NCBI GenBank assembly: GCA_902615745.1
Contig: CACMQB010000004.1
Coordinates: 98,815-162,814, forward strand
Direction: 5' to 3'
DNA: 64,000 nt
DNA from: an uncultured Alphaproteobacteria bacterium
GTDB taxonomy: Bacteria > Pseudomonadota > Alphaproteobacteria > HIMB59 > GCA-002718135
Part shown: in pieces, positions 8,715 to 18,001 of the stretch
Layout: every line of letters starts with the position of its first letter
Position numbering within the stretch: the first letter of the stretch is position 1
Made by a program: the position numbers and the translations under genes
The notes under the pieces: model-generated
Told to the model about the DNA's origin: nothing
The model's input: the letters and a program-made list of their open reading frames with translations, nothing else
The model's database searches: none

Positions 8715-10547
8715 TTAAACGCTATGAAAATATTCATAAATTTTTGTTAGAATTGACTCAGGTATAGATTTAACCTCTTTTAATTCATCTAAACTGGCTA
8801 ATTTTAATTTCTCAACAGTACCAAAATGCTTTTTTAATATTTTTTTTCTTTCTGGACCTACCCCTTCTATATCATCAAATACAGATTTAACACTCATCTT
8901 TGATCTTTTTGATCTATGTGTTGTTATTGCAAATCTGTGAACTTCATCTCTAATATTTTGTAAAAAATGAAGAAGTGGATTATTTTCGTTTAATCTATGA
9001 ATAAATTTATCATGTATCAAAATTTCTCTACCTGCATCTCTTTCCTCACCCTTTGCCATAGAGATAATTGGTATATCTATTTTTAAACTATCTAATACCT
9101 TTTTTGCAGAATTGTATTGTCCTTTACCTCCATCTATTAGTAATAAACTTGGCAGATCTAATTGATCTTGAAATTTTGAATTACTAAATCTCCTAGTTAG
9201 CATTTCTTTCATCATATAATAATCATCAACTTTATTTTTGTTTTCTTCAAGATCAAATCGAATATTAAACTTTCTATAATTTGATTTTATAAATCCATTT
9301 TGATTATAGGCAACCATTACACCTATAGGATATTTTCCAAATGTATGACTATTATCGTAAGCTTCTATTTTTATAATTTCATCTTTAAGTTTAAATATTT
9401 TTTTAATTTCTACATTAAAATTATCAAATGATTTAAGTTTATTTAATTTGATGTCTAAATTTATTTTAGAATTTTTTTCTGCAAATTTAAGTAAATTTTT
9501 TTTAGGCCCTTTTAATGGTTTTATGAATTTTGTTTTATCAAAATTTTTTCCTAAAATTTGTGAATTATGATTCTTATCAATAATTATATTAGTAATAATT
9601 GTTTCAGGAATATCTTTCTCTGCATAAAATATGTTTAAGAAACCTAACATTATTTCTTCGTGATCTAATAAGTTGTCATGATCTGGGTAGAAAGCTTTAC
9701 CACCATAAGAAGTATTATTTCTAAAAAAACTTCCATAAATACATGTTTTGCCTTCATTTGATTTTATTGCAAAAATGTCAGCATTTTTAATATCCTTAAT
9801 CTTAATTGAATTATTTTGCTCAATATGTTTTAAAGCTTTAAGTCTATCTCTTAAAGATGCTGCTAATTCAAAATTATTTTTTTTTGAAGCCTTATACATT
9901 TGATCTGTAAAATTTTTTTGTATTTTTTGAGAATTACCACTACTTAGAAAATCATCAGCTGACTCTATTAATTTCGAATAAGCTTCTTTTGTTATTTTTC
10001 CTCCGCAGGGACCAGAACATCTTTTAAGATAATAATTGAAGCACAATTTATTTCCAGCATTAACCTCTTTATCTGTGCATGATCTTAAAAGAAATATGCG
10101 TTGTATTGTATTAATAGTTCTATTTACTGCATCTGGACTTGCAAATGGCCCATAATATCTTCCCTTTTTCTTTTGTGGACCACGATGTTTTTCAATTCTA
10201 GGAAAATCATGTTCTGAAGAAATAAATATATAAGGGAATGATTTATCATCTCTTAAAAGAACATTAAATCTTGGCTTATGTTTTTTAATTAAATTACATT
10301 CAAGAATGATTGCCTCCAATTCTGTATTTGTAACAAAAAAGTTCATTGATTTAGTTAGACTAACCATTCTTTGAATTCTTCTAGTTAAGTTATTTAGAGA
10401 TAGATAATTCTTTACTCTATTTGATAATACTTTTGCTTTCCCAATATATAAAATATTACCTTTATCGTCCTGCATTTGATAAACACCAGGTTGATTTGGT
10501 AAAGTTTTAGATGTAGCTTTAATAATCTCTTGTCCAAGAAGCGTCAT
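8715..10547 (-). CDS. uvrC: Excinuclease ABC subunit C
   Basis: UvrC makes both incisions in nucleotide excision repair. In the 610 residues are the GIY-YIG nuclease domain (PGVYQMQDDKGNILYIGKAK, about residues 19-38), a cysteine-bearing RSCTDKEVN segment, and a UVR domain for UvrB contact (NFELAASLRDRLKAL). The RNase H-like C-terminal nuclease follows (IEAYDNSH, LLIDGGKGQ), then paired helix-hairpin-helix motifs (DIEGVGPERKKIL) at the end. Length is standard. It starts a co-directional run with pgsA, moaD and moaE. Confidence 0.97.
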   Translation of the reverse strand: MTLLGQEIIKATSKTLPNQPGVYQMQDDKGNILYIGKAKVLSNRVKNYLSLNNLTRRIQRMVSLTKSMNFFVTNTELEAIILECNLIKKHKPRFNVLLRDDKSFPYIFISSEHDFPRIEKHRGPQKKKGRYYGPFASPDAVNRTINTIQRIFLLRSCTDKEVNAGNKLCFNYYLKRCSGPCGGKITKEAYSKLIESADDFLSSGNSQKIQKNFTDQMYKASKKNNFELAASLRDRLKALKHIEQNNSIKIKDIKNADIFAIKSNEGKTCIYGSFFRNNTSYGGKAFYPDHDNLLDHEEIMLGFLNIFYAEKDIPETIITNIIIDKNHNSQILGKNFDKTKFIKPLKGPKKNLLKFAEKNSKINLDIKLNKLKSFDNFNVEIKKIFKLKDEIIKIEAYDNSHTFGKYPIGVMVAYNQNGFIKSNYRKFNIRFDLEENKNKVDDYYMMKEMLTRRFSNSKFQDQLDLPSLLLIDGGKGQYNSAKKVLDSLKIDIPIISMAKGEERDAGREILIHDKFIHRLNENNPLLHFLQNIRDEVHRFAITTHRSKRSKMSVKSVFDDIEGVGPERKKILKKHFGTVEKLKLASLDELKEVKSIPESILTKIYEYFHSV

Positions 10548-10678
10548 TTTATCAATCGTAAATAAATATTTTTTCTTTAAATAAGAATTTTATAAAATTA
10601 ATAAATAACTAACAAGATTATTGTAGTTCATTTAATAATTAATTTAATGTAAATAAGAATAATATATTAAGGATTTAT

Positions 10679-12448
10679 ATGGCTAAAATGACTACAGAGG
10701 AAGCTTTCGTAAAAGTTTTACAGAAACACGGTATTCAACATGCATTTGGTATAATTGGATCGGCGTTTATGCCAATATCAGATCTTTTTCCTAAAGCTGG
10801 AATTACATTTTGGGATGTTGCTCATGAGTCAAATGGCGGAATTATGGCTGATGGTTATACTAGATCAACAGGTAAAATCGCAATGTGTATTGCACAAAAT
10901 GGACCTGGCATAACTGGCTTAGTTACACCTATCAAGACTGCTTTTTGGAATCATACTCCAATGCTCTTAGTTACTCCTCAGGCAGCTAATAAAACTATTG
11001 GTCAAGGAGGATTTCAAGAAGTTGAGCAAATGAATTTATTTAAAGATATGGTGTGTTATCAAGAAGAAGTAAGAGATCCCTCTAGAGTTGCAGAAGTTTT
11101 AAATAGAGTTATTTCAAAAGCTATAAAAGGATCTGCTCCTGCTCAATTAAATATACCAAGAGATTTCTGGACTCAAGTTGTTGATATTGATCTGCCACCT
11201 ATTATTAAATTTGAAAGACCTTCTGGTGGAATTGAAGCAATTAAAGAAGCCGCAAATCTTTTATCTAATGCAAAATTCCCAGTTATTTTATCTGGTGCTG
11301 GAGTGATTTTAGCTGATGCTATTGACGATTGTAAAAAACTTGCAGAAAAATTAAGTGCTCCAGTTGCATGCGGATATCAACATAATGATAGTTTTCCAGG
11401 CAAACATCCTCTTGCTGTTGGTCCTTTAGGATACAATGGATCTAAAGCAGCAATGGAAATAATATCAAAGGCAGATGTAGTTCTCGCACTTGGTACAAGG
11501 TTAAATCCTTTCTCAACTTTACCAGGTTATGGAATAGATTATTGGCCAAAAAATGCAGAGGTCATTCAAGTTGATATAAATTCTGATCGTATTGGTTTAA
11601 CCAAAAAAATTAGTGTTGGTATTTGTGGAGATGCAAAACTTGTAGCAGAACAAATTTTAGAAAATCTTGAAACAAATGCAGGTGATCAAGATCGAAAAGA
11701 ACGAGAAGAGTTAATTCATAAGACAAAGTCAGCTTGGCTACAAACATTAACTGGCCTTGATCATGAAGAAGATGATCCTGGTACATCTTGGAACAAAGAC
11801 TCACGAGATAGAGAACCTGAGAAAATGTCACCAAGAATGGCATGGAGAGCTATCCAAGCAGGACTTCCCGAAGACGCAATTATATCAAGTGATATAGGAA
11901 ATAATTGTGCTATCGGTAACGCCTACCCAACATTTGAGAACGGCAGAAAGTATTTAGCACCTGGTTTATTTGGACCATGCGGTTATGGTTTTCCATCTGT
12001 AATTGGAGCAAAAATAGGTTGTCCTAATACACCAGTTGTTGGCTTTGCGGGTGATGGCGCATTTGGAATTAGTATGAGTGAAATGACTTCGTGTAATAGA
12101 GATGGATGGCCAAATATTACAATGATAATTTTTAGAAATTATCAATGGGGAGCAGAAAAAAGAAACACAACACTTTGGTATAATAATAATTTTGTTGGAA
12201 CTGAGCTTGATCCTAAATTAAGCTATGCAAAGATTGCAGAAGCATGTGGATTTAAAGGTGTTAAGGTTCATACTCAAGAAGAGCTTACTGAAGCTTTACT
12301 ACAATCTTGTAAAGATCAAATGGAAGGCATAACTACTTTTATAGAAGTAATGTTAAATCAAGAACTAGGAGAACCTTTTAGACGAGATGCTATGAAGGCG
12401 CCAGTTGAAGTTGCTGGAATTGATCCAAAAGATACAGTAGTTCAATAA
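10679..12448 (+). CDS. xsc: Sulfoacetaldehyde acetyltransferase
   Basis: Xsc is a TPP enzyme converting sulfoacetaldehyde and phosphate into acetyl phosphate and sulfite, the desulfonation step where taurine, isethionate and C3-sulfonate routes meet. The 589-residue protein has the acetolactate-synthase-like architecture with Xsc-specific sequence: HAFGIIGSAFMPISDLFP near the N-terminus, CIAQNGPGITG, then the TPP/Mg2+ motif GDGAFGISMSEM with RNYQWGAEKRNTTLWY. The start ATG has a good TTAAGGAT ribosome site. It stands alone after a 131-base spacer and abuts the opposing GMC gene with no gap. Its acetyl phosphate could feed the phosphotransacetylase-like product of 30239-31138. Confidence 0.96.
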   Translation: MAKMTTEEAFVKVLQKHGIQHAFGIIGSAFMPISDLFPKAGITFWDVAHESNGGIMADGYTRSTGKIAMCIAQNGPGITGLVTPIKTAFWNHTPMLLVTPQAANKTIGQGGFQEVEQMNLFKDMVCYQEEVRDPSRVAEVLNRVISKAIKGSAPAQLNIPRDFWTQVVDIDLPPIIKFERPSGGIEAIKEAANLLSNAKFPVILSGAGVILADAIDDCKKLAEKLSAPVACGYQHNDSFPGKHPLAVGPLGYNGSKAAMEIISKADVVLALGTRLNPFSTLPGYGIDYWPKNAEVIQVDINSDRIGLTKKISVGICGDAKLVAEQILENLETNAGDQDRKEREELIHKTKSAWLQTLTGLDHEEDDPGTSWNKDSRDREPEKMSPRMAWRAIQAGLPEDAIISSDIGNNCAIGNAYPTFENGRKYLAPGLFGPCGYGFPSVIGAKIGCPNTPVVGFAGDGAFGISMSEMTSCNRDGWPNITMIIFRNYQWGAEKRNTTLWYNNNFVGTELDPKLSYAKIAEACGFKGVKVHTQEELTEALLQSCKDQMEGITTFIEVMLNQELGEPFRRDAMKAPVEVAGIDPKDTVVQ

Positions 12449-14053
12449 TTATTTCTGATCGTTAATAATTAAGTCTGATGCTTTTTCAGCAATCATCATA
12501 GTAGGGGCATTAGTATTACCTGATGTTATAGTTGGCATCACAGATGCATCAACAACTCTTAAGTTTTTTATTCCTTTTACTTTAAGATTATCACTTACAA
12601 CTGAATTTTCATCATTGCCCATTTTACATGTACTTACTGGATGAAAAATAGTATTTGCAAATTTACCTGCTTCCCTGGCAAGAGATTCATTATCTTTAAA
12701 TTGTGTTCCAGGTCTATATTCTTCAGGTGTATACTCTTTAAATGCCTTTGATTCTAAAACAACTCTTCTTACAATTTTAATAGACTTACCTGCAATTTCC
12801 CTATCTTCATCAGTAGATAAGTAGTTCATTTTTATTTTAGGATAAATTCTTGTATCTGAAGATTTAATTTCTATTGAACCTCTACTTGTCGGACGAATAT
12901 TTGTTATTGTAGGAGTGAATGCTGGAAATTTATGTAGGCCTGCTTTTCCTAACAAATCAGTACTAGCTGGCGAGATATGAAATTGTAGATTAGGGTTTTC
13001 TAAATACGAATCACTTTTAACAAACCCACACAAATAACTTGCTCCAACTGTTAAGGGTCCTTTTTTATAAATTAAATAATTTAAACCTGTTAAAAATTTT
13101 TTTGTAAAACTATGATATATGTCATTTAATGTTTCTAAGTTTTTAATTTTGTACACTGGTCTTAACATTAAATGATCAGTTAAATTTCTCCCAACACCAT
13201 TAATTTCTTTTACAATACTAATATTATGTTCATTTAATAGTTTACCCGGACCAATACCCGAAGCTTGTAATATGTGAGGAGATCCAATTGTTCCTGCAGA
13301 CAATAAAACTTCTTTATTTACAGAATATGAAAATTCTTCATTGTGTTTCCATAAATTTACATTTTTTACTTTTAAATTTTCAAAGGTTAAATTTTTAACA
13401 TGTGCCTCAGTTATAATTTTTAAATTTTTTCTATTTTTGATAGGATTTAAGAAAGCAACTGCAGCACTACATCTATACCCTTTATCAATTGTCATTGGAA
13501 AATAACCCATTCCTTCATTGTCACCATCGTTAAAGTCTTCATTTTTTTTGTATCCAAATTCTTGAGAGGCCTCTAAAAATAAATTCAATAATTTAAAATT
13601 TGATCTAATTTTCTCTACTTTGATAGGTCCATTGGTACCATGAAATTCACTTTTAGAAATTCTGTAATCTTCAGATTTTTTAAAGTACGGTAATACGTCT
13701 TCCCAAGACCATCCAATATTACCTAATTGTCTCCAGTAATTGTAGTCATTTGCATGACCTCTTATATATAACATCCCATTAATTGATGAACTTCCACCCA
13801 ATGTTTTTCCTCTTGGAATAAGCATTTTTCTATTATTACAAAATTTTTCCTCTTCAGTTGTGAAGCACCAATCAGTTTTAGGATTATGCATTGTTTTAAA
13901 ATAACCACCCGGAATATGTATCCAAGGATTAGTGTCTTTTCCTCCAGCTTCAATCAAAAGTACTTTAATGTTTTCATTCTCTGAAAGTCTATTTGCTAAT
14001 ATGCAACCAGCTGTACCTGCACCAATAATAATATAGTCAAAACTTTGGTTCAT
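12449..14053 (-). CDS. GMC-family FAD oxidoreductase (choline dehydrogenase-like)
   Basis: A 534-residue flavoprotein alcohol dehydrogenase. The N-terminal FAD-binding motif is IIGAGTAGCILANRLSE (about residues 8-24) with the following IEAGG; GMC signatures PRGKTLGGSSSINGMLY and GTIGSPHILQASGIGP are present. Near the C-terminus FHPVSTCKMG provides the catalytic histidine and TSGNTNAPTMMIAEKASD closes the fold. Similarity is to BetA and other short-chain alcohol dehydrogenases, but the substrate is not determined; no betaine-aldehyde dehydrogenase lies beside it. It is convergent with xsc with zero spacing. Confidence 0.88.
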   Translation of the reverse strand: MNQSFDYIIIGAGTAGCILANRLSENENIKVLLIEAGGKDTNPWIHIPGGYFKTMHNPKTDWCFTTEEEKFCNNRKMLIPRGKTLGGSSSINGMLYIRGHANDYNYWRQLGNIGWSWEDVLPYFKKSEDYRISKSEFHGTNGPIKVEKIRSNFKLLNLFLEASQEFGYKKNEDFNDGDNEGMGYFPMTIDKGYRCSAAVAFLNPIKNRKNLKIITEAHVKNLTFENLKVKNVNLWKHNEEFSYSVNKEVLLSAGTIGSPHILQASGIGPGKLLNEHNISIVKEINGVGRNLTDHLMLRPVYKIKNLETLNDIYHSFTKKFLTGLNYLIYKKGPLTVGASYLCGFVKSDSYLENPNLQFHISPASTDLLGKAGLHKFPAFTPTITNIRPTSRGSIEIKSSDTRIYPKIKMNYLSTDEDREIAGKSIKIVRRVVLESKAFKEYTPEEYRPGTQFKDNESLAREAGKFANTIFHPVSTCKMGNDENSVVSDNLKVKGIKNLRVVDASVMPTITSGNTNAPTMMIAEKASDLIINDQK

Positions 14054-14127
14054 AATTTAAAAAAATTTATTTATTATATACTATTTAATTTAAACATATA
14101 ACTAACTTAAATAATTAAAAATTTTCA

Positions 14128-15039
14128 ATGGATATTTTATTTTCGATAATTGGATTAGGGCTTCTAGTTTTAGGTGCCGAAATAATTATAAGAGGTTCAG
14201 TTAGTTTTGGAAGAAAGATTAATATCTCATTGTTTGCTATTGGTGTTGTAATTGTAGCTGGGGGAACATCATTACCTGAATTGGCAAGCAGCATTAATGC
14301 AGTTCTTAATGATTTTTCGGATCTTGCTTTAGGCGCTGTAGTTGGAAGTAATATTGCAAACTTGATACTTGTAATGGCCACTACAACATTAATTTTTCCA
14401 ATTGTAAATATAAATAAAAATCAAATTAACCAAGCTTGGATAAATATTATTTTAGGAATTGTATTAATTATTATGACTTTTTTTTATTTTAATTTTATTT
14501 TTGGATTAGTTGCAACTACATCATTGATTTATCTGATGTATGTTCAAATAAAAAAAGGAGAAATTGATAATTTAGAAATAGATAAAAATGATTATTCAAT
14601 AACAATCTCATTAATATTAATTATAATAGGTATAGCATGTTTAGTATTTGGTGCAGATTTACTTGTCGATTCAGCAATTAATATTGCAAGAACTTATAAT
14701 GTTCCAGCTTCAGTGATTGGATTATCATTAGTAGCTTTTGGAACTTCCCTTCCAGAACTTGCAGTTGGTATTGTTTCTGCCTTTAGAAAAAAGATTGATT
14801 TCGCTTTAGGAAATATTCTGGGGTCTAATATTTATAATGTATTAGGTGTTCTAGGTATTAGTTCATTTTTTGGTAATTTTAAAGTTCCTGCAGTTTTAGC
14901 AAATCAAGACTTATACTTCATGTTATCAATTACAGCATTAATTTTAATGTTTATGATTTTTGCAAAAAAAATTGGACGTATTTATGGAATTATTGGATTA
15001 ACTTTGTATTTTGGATATATGTATTTCATTTACATATAA
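14128..15039 (+). CDS. Calcium/sodium antiporter (CaCA, YrbG-type)
   Basis: A 303-residue inner-membrane exchanger with about ten hydrophobic segments in two inverted halves. Each half has the CaCA alpha-repeat signature: GTSLPELASS with GAVVGSNIANL in the first and GTSLPELAVG with GNILGSNIYNVLG in the second. Such proteins exchange Ca2+ or another cation against Na+ or K+. It is divergent from the GMC gene and precedes cysQ by 34 bases. The ion specificity cannot be read reliably from sequence. Confidence 0.93.
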   Translation: MDILFSIIGLGLLVLGAEIIIRGSVSFGRKINISLFAIGVVIVAGGTSLPELASSINAVLNDFSDLALGAVVGSNIANLILVMATTTLIFPIVNINKNQINQAWINIILGIVLIIMTFFYFNFIFGLVATTSLIYLMYVQIKKGEIDNLEIDKNDYSITISLILIIIGIACLVFGADLLVDSAINIARTYNVPASVIGLSLVAFGTSLPELAVGIVSAFRKKIDFALGNILGSNIYNVLGVLGISSFFGNFKVPAVLANQDLYFMLSITALILMFMIFAKKIGRIYGIIGLTLYFGYMYFIYI

Positions 15040-15073
15040 TTTTAATTAATAAAAAAATTCTGTTAAAAGAATC

Positions 15074-15865
15074 ATGAACTTAGAATTACATAAATCAAAA
15101 AATTTATTAAAAATATTAAATACTGCTATAGATGCAGGTAAGGAAATTCAAAAAGTATATAAAAAATCTTTTAATGTAGAAATAAAAGATGATAATTCAC
15201 CTATTACCGAAGCTGATATAAAATCAAATAATTTAATTTTAAATAGATTAAAATCTTTTAGCCCGAATATTCCTATTTTAAGTGAAGAAAGTCTAATAAA
15301 ATGGAAAGAAAGAAAAACTTGGAATTCATATTGGTTAATAGATCCATTAGATGGAACTAAAGAATTTATAAAAAAAAATGGAGAATTTACAGTTAACATT
15401 GCATTAATAAAAAATAATTCACCAATATTTGGTATTATATATGCGCCTGCTAAGTCTTTGCTTTATTATGCTTTAAAAAACAATGGCGCATATAAATTAA
15501 TTACAGAGTCAAATATTGAAACAACTAAAGATTTTATAAAAATAAATTCAGTAAAAAACAAAAGTAATTTAACAAAGGTTATTGGTAGTCGATCACATTC
15601 TAATAAAGATTTTGATAATTGGATAAATGATAATTGTAATAATTTTGAGTTAATCCAAATTGGTAGTTCTCTTAAATTTTGTTACTTAGCTGAAAGTAAG
15701 GCAAATATCTATCCAAGACTGGGTCCAACTTCAGAATGGGATATTGCTGCGGGACATATTATTCTTGAAGAGGCAGGAGGTTCAGTTAAAGATTTAAATA
15801 AAAATATATTACTATACAACACGAAAGAAAGTGTTATTAACCCTAATTTTATCGCTAAAATATAA
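15074..15865 (+). CDS. cysQ: 3'(2'),5'-bisphosphate nucleotidase
   Basis: CysQ hydrolyses PAP and PAPS, removing an inhibitor of sulfate activation. The 263-residue inositol-monophosphatase-fold protein has DPLDGTKEF (about residues 93-101) with metal-binding aspartates, an upstream LSEES glutamate and the C-terminal EWDIAAGHIILEEAGG. It lies 11 bases upstream of an APS-kinase-like gene, so a role in adenylylated sulfur intermediates fits. The related suhB-type phosphatases are less likely because of the DPLDGTKEFI context. Confidence 0.92.
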   Translation: MNLELHKSKNLLKILNTAIDAGKEIQKVYKKSFNVEIKDDNSPITEADIKSNNLILNRLKSFSPNIPILSEESLIKWKERKTWNSYWLIDPLDGTKEFIKKNGEFTVNIALIKNNSPIFGIIYAPAKSLLYYALKNNGAYKLITESNIETTKDFIKINSVKNKSNLTKVIGSRSHSNKDFDNWINDNCNNFELIQIGSSLKFCYLAESKANIYPRLGPTSEWDIAAGHIILEEAGGSVKDLNKNILLYNTKESVINPNFIAKI

Positions 15866-15876
15866 ATTATAATCAT

Positions 15877-16290
15877 ATGAAAATACTTATTTGTGGTCTT
15901 CCTGGTGCTGGCAAAACTTGGTTAGCTGAAAGGCTTATTAAAGTAATTGATAATTGTGCTTGGTATAACGCAGATGTAGTTAGGAAGTCAGCAAACGATT
16001 GGGATTTTACGATGGAAGGTAGAATACGACAAGCCAATAGAATGAAAACATTTGCCGATTTCGAAAAACAAAATGGAAGATGGGTAATTTGTGACTTCGT
16101 AGCACCAACTGAAAAAGCAAGAGAAGCTTTTGAGCCTGATTTTGTTATCTGGCTGGATACTATTAAAGAAGGTAGGTTTGAAGATACAAATAAAATGTTT
16201 GAACAACCAAATAAAACTGACATTAAAATATCTAAATTTTTATCAGATGAAGAAATAGAAAATCTAGCAAAGGAGATTAAAAATGTTTGA
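15877..16290 (+). CDS. APS-kinase-like P-loop kinase (short form)
   Basis: A 137-residue P-loop protein with the Walker A motif GLPGAGKTWLAERL at about residues 6-19. The order of later motifs resembles adenylylsulfate kinase: NADVVRKSANDWDF in place of DGDNVR, RQANRM in place of the EN-R-R helix, then VICDFVAPTEKAREAF and EGRFEDTNKMFEQP. It is shorter than CysC (about 200 residues) and lacks the canonical DGDNVR, so APS may not be its substrate. It follows cysQ and overlaps the nucleotidyltransferase gene by 8 bases, suggesting the two act in sequence. Confidence 0.7.
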   Translation: MKILICGLPGAGKTWLAERLIKVIDNCAWYNADVVRKSANDWDFTMEGRIRQANRMKTFADFEKQNGRWVICDFVAPTEKAREAFEPDFVIWLDTIKEGRFEDTNKMFEQPNKTDIKISKFLSDEEIENLAKEIKNV

Positions 16291-16678
16291 TTGGAAAAAA
16301 CCAACAGTACAAATGTTAGGTAGATGGCAACCATGGCATGACGGACATACAGAATTATTTAAAAGAGCACTTCAGAAAACAGGTCAGGTATGCATTATGT
16401 ATCGTGACGTGGGAGGTGTAGATGCAGGTGTAGAAGGCCAAGCTGACAATCCATTTCAATTTGAAGAAGTAAAAGCAAAAATTAATGAAGGTTTAGCGCA
16501 ACATGGTTTTAATGATGGAAAAGAATATGTAGTTGTTAAGGTTCCAAACATTATTGATATTTCTTATGGAAGAGGAGTTGGTTATTCATTTACAGAACAT
16601 GATTTAGGAAAAGAGATACATGATATCTCGGCAACAAAAATTAGAAATGAAATGAGAGTTAAAGGGGAATTAAAATAA
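16283..16678 (+). CDS. Cytidylyltransferase-like nucleotidyltransferase
   Basis: A compact HxGH-type nucleotidyltransferase of 131 residues. The first strand and nucleotide motif read GRWQPWHDGHTEL (about residues 13-25), with HDGH standing where HxGH is expected, and the C-terminal ISATKIRNEMR matches the ISSTxIR motif. The protein is smaller than PanC, CoaD or NadD. It overlaps the kinase gene by 8 bases and has a strong AAGGAG site inside that gene. A kinase plus nucleotidyltransferase pair could make an activated nucleotide-linked metabolite; the substrate is unknown. Confidence 0.7.
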   Translation: MFDWKKPTVQMLGRWQPWHDGHTELFKRALQKTGQVCIMYRDVGGVDAGVEGQADNPFQFEEVKAKINEGLAQHGFNDGKEYVVVKVPNIIDISYGRGVGYSFTEHDLGKEIHDISATKIRNEMRVKGELK

Positions 16679-16679
16679 T

Positions 16680-17999
16680 CTAAATTTTTTCTCCTGCTGG
16701 TTTTCCATATCCAACATTTTTTTTCCCATATCGTCTTACTCTCACATTACATTGTTCTGCATGACCTATAAAACCTTCTAAATGTGAAAGTCTAGATCCA
16801 TATTCTCCGATGAGAGTTGCAGCTTCATCTGTCATAATTTTTTGATAAGTGTGGGTTTTAATGAACTTACCAACCCACAAACCACCAGTATATCTTCCAG
16901 CTTTTTTAGTAGGAAGTGTATGGTTAGTGCCTATCACTTTGTCACCGTTAGCAACATTAGTTCTAGCACCTAAAAATAAAGCGCCATAAGATGTCATTTT
17001 TTCTAAAAACCAATCATCTTTTTTTGTCATAACTTGAACATGCTCTGAAGCTATTTCATTTGCTTTAGATAGCATCTCCTCATAGGTATCACACAAAATC
17101 ATTTCTCCATAATCTCTCCAACTAGTACTTGCTGTTTCTTTAGTAGGTAAAATTTCTAAAATTCTATCAATCTCTTTAAATGTTTCTTCTGCAAGTTTTC
17201 TTGAGTTTGTTATCATCACAGCAGGAGAATTATATCCATGTTCTGCTTGTCCTAATAAGTCTGTTGCACATATTTCACCATCAACAGTTTCATCTGCAAT
17301 AACCATTGTTTCAGTTGGACCAGCAAATAAATCGATACCAACTTTGCCATACAATTGTCTTTTTGCTTCAGCAACAAATGCATTGCCAGGTCCAACAAGC
17401 ATATCAACAGGTTTAATCGTTTCTGTACCTATAGCCATAGCACCAACTCCTTGCATTCCTCCCAAAACATAAATTTCGTGAGCACCGCCCATTTTCATTG
17501 CTGTAACAACAGCTGGATTTGGCTTACCTTTAAAAGGTGGGGTAGTAGCAACAATTCTTGGAACCCCAGCAACGGAGGCAGTAACAACTGACATATGAGC
17601 AGAAGCTACCATTGGGAATTTTCCGGCAGGTACATAACATCCAACTGCTTGCACTGGTATATTTTTATGACCAAGTATCACACCCGGATGCGTTTCTACT
17701 TCTAATTCACTTAATGTTTTAAGTTGTGCTTCCGCAAATGATCGCACTTGTTTTTGAGCAAATTTAATATCTTCCTTGTCATCATCAGAGACTTCACTCA
17801 TTAATTGATTTATTTGCTCTTCACTTAATCGAAAACTATCTGGAGAATAGTTATCAAATTTTTGAGATAACTCTCTAATATGTTCATCTCCTTCTGATTC
17901 AATTTTACTTAATGTTTCCTCAACAATTTTTTTTACTTTATCATTATCTTCAATTCTTTGTTTTTCATCCAAACCTTTTTTTAAATATTCAATTGCCAT
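16680..17999 (-). CDS. hpsN: HisD-family dehydrogenase, probable sulfopropanediol 3-dehydrogenase
   Basis: HpsN oxidises (R)-2,3-dihydroxypropane-1-sulfonate to sulfolactate with two NAD+. The 439-residue product belongs to the histidinol dehydrogenase family: AGPTETMVIADE, the metal-ligand segment LLGQAEHGYNSPAV, ASEHVQVMT and GTNHTLPTKKAGRYTGGLW are visible. The text around these motifs matches my recollection of HpsN rather than biosynthetic HisD, which normally sits with hisG or hisC; no his gene is near. With xsc upstream and slcC/comDE in the window, C3-sulfonate oxidation is the best reading. Other HisD paralogues act on other diols, so the substrate is inferred. Confidence 0.75.
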   Translation of the reverse strand: MAIEYLKKGLDEKQRIEDNDKVKKIVEETLSKIESEGDEHIRELSQKFDNYSPDSFRLSEEQINQLMSEVSDDDKEDIKFAQKQVRSFAEAQLKTLSELEVETHPGVILGHKNIPVQAVGCYVPAGKFPMVASAHMSVVTASVAGVPRIVATTPPFKGKPNPAVVTAMKMGGAHEIYVLGGMQGVGAMAIGTETIKPVDMLVGPGNAFVAEAKRQLYGKVGIDLFAGPTETMVIADETVDGEICATDLLGQAEHGYNSPAVMITNSRKLAEETFKEIDRILEILPTKETASTSWRDYGEMILCDTYEEMLSKANEIASEHVQVMTKKDDWFLEKMTSYGALFLGARTNVANGDKVIGTNHTLPTKKAGRYTGGLWVGKFIKTHTYQKIMTDEAATLIGEYGSRLSHLEGFIGHAEQCNVRVRRYGKKNVGYGKPAGEKI

Positions 18000-18001
18000 A
18001 A

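Noticed and set aside
11610..11843. Reverse-strand frame inside xsc
   Set aside because: Lies wholly within a well-supported gene on the other strand with no motif.
15877..16290. Canonical CysC adenylylsulfate kinase
   Set aside because: About 60 residues too short and lacking DGDNVR; kept as APS-kinase-like only.
16680..17999. HisD for histidine biosynthesis
   Set aside because: No his genes nearby, and the internal motifs fit HpsN-type paralogues better.
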